Of a stretch of 8,996 bases of DNA, positions 1 to 5,542 are shown one piece after another. Both the position numbers and the translations under genes were made by a program. Under the pieces are notes generated by a model that was not told the DNA's origin, ran no database searches, and saw only the letters and a program-made list of their open reading frames with translations. Origin of the DNA: Bifidobacterium sp. (GTDB lineage Bacteria; Actinomycetota; Actinomycetes; Actinomycetales; Bifidobacteriaceae); the NCBI GenBank assembly GCA_022739095.1, contig JAIJEI010000074.1, forward strand, positions 1-8,996, read 5' to 3'. Position 1 is the stretch's first letter; each line of letters begins with the position of its first letter.

Positions 1-739
1 GCACGATGCCGGCCACGGTGGAGGCGATGCCGAAGTTGGTGCCGCCCTTGGCCGCGACGATCTCATCGCCACGGGTGCGGGTCTTCTCTTCGATTTCGGC
101 GGTGGACACGGAGGCAAAACGATCCTGGTTGTCGGCTAGGAAGCGGGCGAATGGCTTGCCGCCGAGCGAGACAGTGGACCATGCGGTGAACTGGGAATCG
201 CCGTGTTCGCCCATCACGAAGCCGCCCACGTTACGCGGGTCGAGGCCGGTCTCTTCGCCGATGATGGTCTTGAGGCGCGAGGTGTCGAGCGCGGTGCCGG
301 TGCCCAGCACCTGGGTGCGCGGCAGGCCGGAACGTTTCCAGGCATACCAGGCCATCACGTCGACCGGGTTGGAGACCATGACGATCACGCCGTCGAAGCC
401 GGAGGCCATGACGTTGTCGACCACTTCGCCCACAAGACCCACGGTGAAGCCGAGTTCGGCCATGCGGTTGGAGTTGGCCGGCGGCTTGCGGCCCACGGTG
501 ATGACGACGATGTCCGCGTCCTTGCAGTCGGCGTAGTCGCCGGCGCGCACCTTGACGTGGCGGTCCTGGAATTCGCTGCCGTCATCGAGGTCGCGGGCCT
601 CCCCCAGAGCTTTGGCGGCGGAGCGGTCGATGAGCACGAGCTCATTGCATAGGCCGTGCGTGACGATGCCGAAGGCGGCGGTGGCACCGACCTGGCCGGT
701 GCCGACGATAACGACCTTGTTGCGGTTCATAGTGACCAT
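1..739 (-). CDS. ldh: L-lactate dehydrogenase family protein, 3' end beyond window
   Basis: NAD-dependent 2-hydroxyacid dehydrogenase of the LDH/MDH superfamily, cytoplasmic, expected to reduce pyruvate to L-lactate and regenerate NAD+ at the end of the bifid shunt. The first 246 residues are present; about 70 C-terminal residues lie outside the window. Visible motifs: nucleotide-binding GTGQVG (13-18), acidic D38 for NAD ribose, NPVD (124-127), the DTSR substrate arginine R155, the MGEHGDS catalytic histidine H179, and T234 in KGGTNFGI. ATG at 739 is chosen because AAAGGA lies 7 bases upstream; the second Met (codon 4) is too far from it. The usual LDH specificity loop QKPG-x-x-R is replaced by RKPPANSNR (84-92). 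The fructose-1,6-bisphosphate site His is a Gly (G172). Stretches such as GTGTALDTSR and GEHGDSQFTAWSTV recall L-2-hydroxyisocaproate dehydrogenases. The family is certain; pyruvate as the main substrate is likely but not proven. Confidence 0.93.
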   Translation of the reverse strand, partial: MVTMNRNKVVIVGTGQVGATAAFGIVTHGLCNELVLIDRSAAKALGEARDLDDGSEFQDRHVKVRAGDYADCKDADIVVITVGRKPPANSNRMAELGFTVGLVGEVVDNVMASGFDGVIVMVSNPVDVMAWYAWKRSGLPRTQVLGTGTALDTSRLKTIIGEETGLDPRNVGGFVMGEHGDSQFTAWSTVSLGGKPFARFLADNQDRFASVSTAEIEEKTRTRGDEIVAAKGGTNFGIASTVAGIV

Positions 740-775
740 GGTGTTGTCCTTTCGTAATACTCGATAGAACGCATA

Positions 776-808
776 CGACCCATGACCGACGGTAACGGTC
801 ATGGGTCG
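776..808 (-). terminator. Perfect 13-bp hairpin between secG and ldh (no T tract)
   Basis: The arms CGACCCATGACCG (776-788) and CGGTCATGGGTCG (796-808) are perfectly complementary around a 7-base loop. In the minus-strand transcript this lies 32 bases after the secG stop and 36 bases before the ldh start. No T tract follows, so a classical intrinsic terminator is doubtful. An mRNA processing or stabilising stem, or a weak or Rho-aided terminator, fits as well. The structure is certain; the function is inferred. Confidence 0.55.
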
Positions 809-840
809 CGAGCGACAAGTCTATATGGCGTGCAAGCCTG

Positions 841-1089
841 TCAGCCGAGGTTGAACTTGGTCATCATGTCGAGGCCGATGATCAAGGCCACCCACACCAG
901 AGCGATGATAACGGTCCAACGGTTCAGGTTCTTTTCGGCGACACCGGAAGTACCGGCGTTCTGGGTCAGACCGCCGCCGAACATGTCGGACAAGCCGCCG
1001 CCCTTGCCCTTGTGCATAAGGATGAGCAGGGTCAGCACGAAGCTGAGCAGCACGACGATGACTTGCAGCGTGATCTTAAGAGCGGTCAC
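841..1089 (-). CDS. secG: SecG, preprotein translocase subunit
   Basis: Small integral membrane subunit of the SecYEG channel, which assists SecA-driven protein export across the cytoplasmic membrane. The 82-residue product has the family's plan: a hydrophobic helix at about residues 5-25, a cytoplasmic Gly-rich loop (HKGKGGGLSDMFGGG, 26-40), and a second helix at about 58-75 followed by a short tail. The start is GTG at 1089: GGAGG sits 6 bases upstream of it. An upstream in-frame ATG at 1137 would add 16 residues reading into the tpiA-secG gap and lacks support. It lies 63 bases after tpiA. Placement of secG beside the pgk-tpiA genes is common in actinobacteria. No separate promoter is evident, so it is probably read with tpiA. 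Confidence 0.93.
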   Translation of the reverse strand: MTALKITLQVIVVLLSFVLTLLILMHKGKGGGLSDMFGGGLTQNAGTSGVAEKNLNRWTVIIALVWVALIIGLDMMTKFNLG

Positions 1090-1095
1090 AGGGTA
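1084..1095 (-). promoter_or_regulatory. Ribosome binding site fixing the GTG start of secG
   Basis: On the minus strand GGAGG is followed by TACCCT and then the GTG codon at 1089-1087. This spacing is near ideal and decides the GTG start over the upstream ATG at 1137. The span given covers approximately the site and the start codon. Confidence 0.6.
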
Positions 1096-1152
1096 CCTCC
1101 GGATTGATTGGACTGTTGACCAGCATAGCGCACACACGGGAAAACCGTGGCA

Positions 1153-1956
1153 TTAGTTCCGTGATCTCGTGGATTTCAGTGCCAGTCGAGCGATTTTGGC
1201 GAGTTCCTCAACGTCCAAGGCCGCTCCTCCGATCAGGAAGCCGTCGACGTCGGGTTGGGAAATGAGTTCCGCCGCGTTTTTCGAGGTGACCGATCCGCCG
1301 TACAGGATACGTACGCTATCGGATACCTTCGTGCCAAAAGTGGTCTTCAAATCGTTGCGGATGGCGTTTGCGGCATCCTGGGCGGATTGCGGAGTGGCCA
1401 CCATGCCGGTGCCAATGGCCCAGACAGGTTCATAGGCCACGATGAGTTTGGCGGCTTGTTCTTCGTTGAGATCGCGGGTGACGTCTCGTACCTGGCCCAC
1501 GGCGAAATCGAGTTCAATGCCTTGACGTCGTTCCTCGAAGCTTTCGCCGACGCACAAAATCGGCTGCATACCGGCGGCGAGCACGGCACGTACCTGATCG
1601 ACGATATTGGCGTCATCTTCAGGATGGTATTTGCGGCGTTCGGAGTGGCCGACGATGACGTACGAGCAACCGAGATGGGCGATCATGTCCGCGGACACAT
1701 CGCCGGTGAAGGCACCTTGGGTGGTCACGGAAACGGATTGTGCGCCGTAGGCGACATGGAGCTTGTCGGCTTCGACCAGCACCTGTACGCTGCGCAATGA
1801 CGTGAACGAGGGGAAAAGCGCGACTTCGCAGCGTTTGAAGTCGAAGCGAGCGTCACGCAACAGCCATACCAGCTTCTGCACGAAGTAAGTGGCTTCAAGA
1901 TGGTCGAAGTTCATCTTCCAGTTGCCGGCCACCAACGGAATGCGTTTGGACGCCAT
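1153..1956 (-). CDS. tpiA: Triosephosphate isomerase
   Basis: Interconverts dihydroxyacetone phosphate and glyceraldehyde 3-phosphate in the cytoplasm, a step of lower glycolysis and gluconeogenesis. The 267-residue TIM barrel is slightly longer than the usual 250. Catalytic residues are all present: K14 in GNWKMN, H104 in VGHSER, and E176 in AYEPVWAIGTG. The phosphate-binding YGGSV is at 219-223 and GGAAL at 243-247. ATG at 1956 is chosen because GGAAGGGA lies 8 bases upstream; an in-frame ATG at 1974 would place that site inside the coding region. The gene starts 61 bases after pgk with a terminator in between. A short 5-bp stem (CACGG/CCGTG, 1135-1149) follows its stop. Identification is secure. 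Confidence 0.97.
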   Translation of the reverse strand: MASKRIPLVAGNWKMNFDHLEATYFVQKLVWLLRDARFDFKRCEVALFPSFTSLRSVQVLVEADKLHVAYGAQSVSVTTQGAFTGDVSADMIAHLGCSYVIVGHSERRKYHPEDDANIVDQVRAVLAAGMQPILCVGESFEERRQGIELDFAVGQVRDVTRDLNEEQAAKLIVAYEPVWAIGTGMVATPQSAQDAANAIRNDLKTTFGTKVSDSVRILYGGSVTSKNAAELISQPDVDGFLIGGAALDVEELAKIARLALKSTRSRN

Positions 1957-1972
1957 GAATTGTTTCCCTTCC

Positions 1973-2012
1973 AAAAAATACGTAGCTCCCCTCAGCGAGG
2001 GGAGCTACAAAA
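1973..2012 (-). terminator. Intrinsic terminator downstream of pgk
   Basis: A perfect 12-bp GC-rich stem, GTAGCTCCCCTC (1982-1993) and GAGGGGAGCTAC (1997-2008), closes a 3-base loop. In the minus-strand transcript it begins 9 bases after the pgk stop and is followed by GTA and then six T residues (1978-1973). This is the most classical terminator in the window. The T tract runs directly into the tpiA ribosome binding site, leaving no space for a promoter between terminator and tpiA. tpiA must depend on read-through or on a promoter within pgk. Confidence 0.85.
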
Positions 2013-2017
2013 GGTGA

Positions 2018-3223
2018 TTACTCAAGCACCTTCAGGCCCGGCAGCTCCTTGCCCTCGAGGAACTCGAGGGAAGCGCCACCACCGGTGGAGATGTGGGAGA
2101 AGCCGTCCTCCGGGAAGCCAAGGTTGCGCACGGCGGAGGCGGAGTCGCCGCCACCGACGATGGTGAACGCACCGGCTGCGGTGGCGTCGACCAGACCCTG
2201 GGCCACGGCCTTGGTGCCGGCGGCGAACTCAGGAACCTCGAACACGCCCATCGGGCCGTTCCACACGACGGTCTTGGAGTCGACGATCTTGTCGTGGAAG
2301 AGCTTCTGGGACTCCGGGCCGATGTCCAGACCCATCTTGTCGGCCGGGATGGCGTCGGCGGCAACGACTTCCGGAGCAACCGGGGTGTCACCGGCCGGGA
2401 AGCCGGCGTTCACGACGACGTCGGTCGGCAGCACGAGCTCAACGCCGTTCTTCTCGGCGGTCTCGATGTAGCCCTTGACCTTCTCAAGCTGGTCCTCTTC
2501 AAGCAGGGAGGTGCCGACCTCGTAGCCCTTGGCCTTGAGGAAGGTGAACACCATGCCGCCGCCGATGACCAGACGGTTGGCCTTTTCGAGCAGGTTCTCG
2601 ATGACGCCGAGCTTGTCGGAGACCTTGGAACCGCCGAGCACCACGGTGAACGGACGCTCCGGGTTCTCGGTGGCCTTGGACAGGGCCTTGACTTCCTTCT
2701 CGACCAGCAGACCCGCGGCGGCCGGCAGATCGGCGGCAACGTCGTAGTTGGAGCCCTGGGCGCGGTGCACTACGCCGAAGCCATCGGAAACGAAGGCTTC
2801 GCCGAGGGCGGCGATCTTCTTGGCGTAAGCGGCGCGTTCGTCGGAGTCCTTGGAGGTCTCCTCCGGGTTGAAACGAACGTTCTCAAGCAGCACAACGTCG
2901 CCATCGTTCATGGCGGCGACCTTGGCCTGAGCGTCCTCGCCGTAGGTGTCCTTGGCCAGCGGCACGTTGGCGCCGAGCAGCTCGCCGAGGCGGGCGGCGA
3001 CCGGGGCCAGGCTCAGCTCAGGAACGACCTTGCCCTTCGGACGGCCAAGGTGGGCCATGAGGATGACCTTGGCGCCTTCTTCACGCAGGGTCTTGATGGT
3101 CGGCAGAGCGGCCTTGATTCGACCGTCATCGGTGATGGTGGTGCCGTCCAGCGGAACATTGAAATCAGCGCGAACCAGAACGCGCTTGCCCTTGAGATCT
3201 CCAAGGTCCTTGAGTGTCTTCAT
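2018..3223 (-). CDS. pgk: Phosphoglycerate kinase
   Basis: Transfers the acyl phosphate of 1,3-bisphosphoglycerate to ADP, giving ATP and 3-phosphoglycerate; cytoplasmic. The 401-residue protein has the normal length and two-domain layout. N-domain substrate motifs: RVLVRADFNVPLD (14-26), HLGRPKG (58-64), ENVRFNPEE (114-122) and an HRA triad (153-155). C-domain nucleotide motifs: GGSKVSDK (197-204), GGGMVFTFLKAKG (221-233), VWNGPMGVFE (320-329), GGGDSA (357-362) and STGGGASLE (379-387). ATG at 3223 has AAAGGA 5 bases upstream. Lys codons are almost all AAG and most codons end in C or G, consistent with high expression. A terminator upstream separates it from whiA and another follows it. A gap gene, commonly found next to pgk in actinobacteria, is not present here. 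Confidence 0.98.
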   Translation of the reverse strand: MKTLKDLGDLKGKRVLVRADFNVPLDGTTITDDGRIKAALPTIKTLREEGAKVILMAHLGRPKGKVVPELSLAPVAARLGELLGANVPLAKDTYGEDAQAKVAAMNDGDVVLLENVRFNPEETSKDSDERAAYAKKIAALGEAFVSDGFGVVHRAQGSNYDVAADLPAAAGLLVEKEVKALSKATENPERPFTVVLGGSKVSDKLGVIENLLEKANRLVIGGGMVFTFLKAKGYEVGTSLLEEDQLEKVKGYIETAEKNGVELVLPTDVVVNAGFPAGDTPVAPEVVAADAIPADKMGLDIGPESQKLFHDKIVDSKTVVWNGPMGVFEVPEFAAGTKAVAQGLVDATAAGAFTIVGGGDSASAVRNLGFPEDGFSHISTGGGASLEFLEGKELPGLKVLE

Positions 3224-3236
3224 GAATATCCTTTCC

Positions 3237-3284
3237 TTGACGAATCACACGTCAAAGTGGCCAATTTTGCCACTTTGCATATTA
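3237..3284 (-). promoter_or_regulatory. pgk promoter/leader region with two overlapping inverted repeats
   Basis: Upstream of pgk on the minus strand there is a -10-like TAATAT (3284-3279) without a convincing -35. Next comes the palindrome CAAAGTGGC/GCCACTTTG (3253-3261 and 3269-3277, 7-base centre). A second inverted repeat follows, TTGACG/CGTCAA (3237-3242 and 3250-3255, also a 7-base centre), ending beside the AAAGGA ribosome binding site. The two repeats share bases 3253-3255, so as RNA stems they could not both form fully. As DNA they could be operator sites. The repeats are seen directly; the promoter assignment is weak. Confidence 0.4.
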
Positions 3285-3296
3285 CAGGCATTCCGG

Positions 3297-3337
3297 AACA
3301 AAACACCGCATTCGTCTACTGACTGAATGCGGTGTTT
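3297..3337 (-). terminator. Terminator-like hairpin downstream of whiA
   Basis: The arms AAACACCGCATTC (3301-3313) and GAATGCGGTGTTT (3325-3337) form a perfect 13-bp stem around an 11-base loop. The minus-strand transcript continues as GGTG, TTTT, GTTCC after the stem core, giving a short T tract. It begins 54 bases after the whiA stop and lies before the pgk leader, so it probably ends the upstream unit and insulates pgk. The outer A-T pairs would give a T tract in either direction, so it may act weakly on both strands. Confidence 0.7.
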
Positions 3338-3391
3338 CGTTACGTCGTTGTCGCGTTCTGCCGAATAGGCACGGCAAATCGGATTGTCGGG

Positions 3392-4342
3392 TTACTTGCC
3401 TTCGGCTGCTCGAGCCTTCTCCGTCTTCTCGGCAAGCTGAAGCAGTCGGCGAATTCGGCCGGCAATCGCATCCTTGGTGATTTGCGGTTCGGCGATCTTG
3501 CCGAGCTCCTCGAGGCTCTTGTCCACGTGATCGATGCGCAGCTGGCCGGCCTGACGAAGGTTGTCCGGAATGTTATCGCCGAGTACTTCGAAAGCATGCT
3601 GCACTTTTTCGCTGGCTTCGGCGGCTGCCTTGGCGGAACGGCGCATATTGGCGTCATCGAAGTTGGCCAGACGATTGGCCTTGCCGCGGGCCTCGCCGTC
3701 GGAGCGCTTGCCGGTCCATTCGCGGGCCGAACGGGTGGCGCCCATGAGCTTGAGCATGCGTTCGATGGCGTCGGGATCCTTGAGGGTCACGCGCTCGGAG
3801 CTACGCAGCGTGCGATGCTTGGCCTGGATGCCGAGACGGCGGGCCACGCCGCACAGGGCCATGGCGGCCTCTTCCGTGGGGCAAGCGATTTCCAGGAAGC
3901 TGGCCTTACCGGGATCGGACAGGAAGCCACGGGCCATGAAGGCGCCGCGCCATGCCGCTTTGATTTGGGCGATGGATCCGTTGACCACTTCAGACGGCAG
4001 TCCACGGACCTGCTGCTTGCGGCGGTCGACCAGTCCGGTCTGCAAAGCCAAGGCCACTACGTTGCGGGTGACGAGCACCACGTAGGTCTCGACAGGGCCG
4101 TTCGGGGTCTGACGGGTGAGGTGATTGACCTCGGCTTCGTGCCCGAACGTGTTCCTCAACGTGTTCTTCAGCCATTCTGCAACGTCAAGCGAGGTGAATA
4201 CGGCTTGGATAACGTATGTATTCTGTACCGGTCGAAGACCGCCGCCAAAACGGATCATGGCCGCAGCTTGGGCCTTGATCGCGGCTGGCGAATCGCCTTC
4301 AAAGGCCGCCAACTCGCTTTTGACATCGTCCAGAAGAGCCAA
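3392..4342 (-). CDS. whiA: WhiA family DNA-binding regulator
   Basis: WhiA is a DNA-binding protein conserved in Gram-positive bacteria. In Streptomyces it controls sporulation division genes with WhiB; in non-sporulating bacteria it is linked to cell division and chromosome segregation. The 316-residue product has the normal length. An N-terminal LAGLIDADG-like domain includes the degenerate helix [16 protein letters not shown] (129-144), without nuclease function in this family. The conserved [10 protein letters not shown] (231-240) and [11 protein letters not shown] (252-262) lead into a C-terminal helix-turn-helix at about 265-305. The start is TTG at 4342, with AGGAGG 6 bases upstream and an in-frame TAG two codons before it, so no earlier start is possible. 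It lies 198 bases after rapZ. Bifidobacteria do not sporulate, so a division or growth role is inferred. Confidence 0.95.
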
Positions 4343-4354
4343 GATCTACCTCCT
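4343..4354 (-). promoter_or_regulatory. Ribosome binding site for the TTG start of whiA
   Basis: The minus strand reads AGGAGG (4354-4349), TAGATC, then TTG. The spacer itself carries an in-frame TAG, which rules out any longer whiA product. Confidence 0.75.
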
Positions 4355-4501
4355 ACAGTCCCGTTCTTCTCAATGCTTCAGGCGCTTCGTGCCGTTATTT
4401 GCTGTCACACGGTCGGAAGCCATCGGCTTTCTGTGATACCTAATCTGGTGGACAAGCGAACCTGTTTGATACGTATTATGGGCTTTGCTTTCTCGCAGTG
4501 T

Positions 4502-4527
4502 GGTCACCGAACGCTTGCCCGATGACC
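4502..4527 (-). other. Stem-loop in the rapZ-whiA gap
   Basis: The minus-strand RNA GGTCATCGGGC-AAGC-GTTCGGTGACC can form an uninterrupted 11-bp stem with three G-U pairs and a 4-base loop, 13 bases after the rapZ stop. On the plus strand the wobble pairs become A-C mismatches, so the structure favours transcription from rapZ. No T tract follows, so it may mark the 3' end of the rapZ mRNA or a processing site. The rest of the 198-base gap shows no ORF I believe, and only weak -10-like hexamers (CATAAT, TATCAC) with no good -35. Confidence 0.35.
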
Positions 4528-4540
4528 GCTCGACGCCTGC

Positions 4541-5527
4541 TTACGATGAGTGACGCTTGTGCTGTTCTCTCGCGGAAACGGTTACGTTGAGCCCATGTGC
4601 GCGTAAGCGGCGAGCCAGCTCTTCGCTCATCGCCACCGACCGGTGCTGACCACCGGTGCAGCCGACGGCGATGGTTACATAGTGCTTGTCTTCCTGGGCG
4701 TATCCTTCCAACGCAATCTCGATAGCTTTCTCATAAGCGTCGAGGAATTCCTTGGCTCCCTTGCTGGAAAGCACATAGTCGGCGACCGGCTTGTCATGCC
4801 CGGTAAGCTCGCGCAGGTTGGGCACCCAGAACGGGTTGGGCAGGAAACGCACGTCGGCCACGAAATCGGCGTCGATGGGCATGCCGTATTTGAAGCCGAA
4901 GCTGAAGATGTGTACTGCCACGGTGGTGGGGCCGGAGCCGAGCATCGTCTCGTAGAGTTTGGTGGACAGCTGGTGGATGCTCAGGGAGCTGGTGTCGATG
5001 ACCCAGTCGGCTCGCTCCTTGAGGTCTTCCAGCAGGTGACGTTCCTCAAGGATGCCGTCGATCAGTCGGTTGCCGTGCTGCAGCGGGTGCGGACGGCGCA
5101 CGGATTCATAGCGCTTGATGAGCACTTCGTTGCTGGCGTCGAGGAACAGAATATGGGTTTTGACTCCGAGATCATCCAGATGTCCGAGCACGGCGGCCAG
5201 CGCGTCGAAATAGCTAGAGCGCACGTCGATGACGGCGGCAAGCTTGTGGACGCCTGACCCCGATCCGGAACCGGAGGTGGTCATCATGTCGACAAGCGGG
5301 ATAAGCAGTTTGGGAGGCAGGTTGTCGACCACATACCATCCCATGTCTTCCACGCAGTCAGCGGCATGAGAGCGGCCTGCGCCGGACATACCGGTGATGA
5401 GCAGCACTTCGAAGGCATCAAGCGGGGTCGGCTGGTTGTCCGGAGTCGATGTGGATGTCGCGGAATTCGCCGGCGTATTCGCGGCGGCCGTCTCGCCGGT
5501 ATCACGGCTCGTTGTCTGTTGACTCAT
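4541..5527 (-). CDS. rapZ: RapZ/YvcJ family nucleotide-binding protein
   Basis: Member of the RapZ (YvcJ) P-loop family. In E. coli RapZ guides the sRNA GlmZ to RNase E and so controls glucosamine-6-phosphate synthase. In Gram-positives the protein hydrolyses nucleotides and its target is less clear. The 328-residue product has Walker A GMSGAGRS (46-53) with Arg in place of the usual Lys, VVDNLPP (66-72), DVRS (101-104), HIFSFGFKYG (206-215), RFLPNPFWVPNLR (227-239), and C-terminal GCTGGQHRSV (289-298). It is longer than the usual 285-300 because of an S/T/N/P-rich tail of about 38 residues and a short Gly-Ser run at 85-92. ATG at 5527 overlaps the aroE stop (TAATG), with AGGAGG 7 bases upstream. 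The usual partner yvcK is not next to it. The family is certain; the molecular role in this organism is not. Confidence 0.93.
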   Translation of the reverse strand: MSQQTTSRDTGETAAANTPANSATSTSTPDNQPTPLDAFEVLLITGMSGAGRSHAADCVEDMGWYVVDNLPPKLLIPLVDMMTTSGSGSGSGVHKLAAVIDVRSSYFDALAAVLGHLDDLGVKTHILFLDASNEVLIKRYESVRRPHPLQHGNRLIDGILEERHLLEDLKERADWVIDTSSLSIHQLSTKLYETMLGSGPTTVAVHIFSFGFKYGMPIDADFVADVRFLPNPFWVPNLRELTGHDKPVADYVLSSKGAKEFLDAYEKAIEIALEGYAQEDKHYVTIAVGCTGGQHRSVAMSEELARRLRAHGLNVTVSAREQHKRHSS

Positions 5528-5542
5528 TACAGCGCCTCCTCA
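5525..5542 (-). promoter_or_regulatory. aroE-rapZ translational coupling site
   Basis: The aroE stop TAA (5529-5527) and rapZ start ATG (5527-5525) share one base. AGGAGG within the last aroE codons lies 7 bases before the ATG. This arrangement indicates co-transcription and probable coupled translation. Confidence 0.8.

Noticed and set aside
1090..1137. Longer secG start at the ATG at 1137
   Set aside because: The added residues do not resemble SecG and the well-placed GGAGG supports GTG at 1089.
1957..1974. Longer tpiA start at the ATG at 1974
   Set aside because: It would begin inside the pgk terminator's T-tract region and place the ribosome binding site within the coding sequence.
2093..3322. 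Plus-strand open frame of 409 codons opposite pgk
   Set aside because: Antisense shadow of a highly codon-biased gene; no family resemblance, and pgk is certain on the other strand.
4125..4436. Possible small plus-strand gene reaching into the rapZ-whiA gap
   Set aside because: More than half lies antisense to whiA, composition is shadow-like and no ribosome binding site is seen.
3332..4525. Plus-strand open frame of 397 codons opposite whiA and the rapZ-whiA gap
   Set aside because: Antisense shadow; whiA motifs on the minus strand are unambiguous and no start signal precedes the frame.
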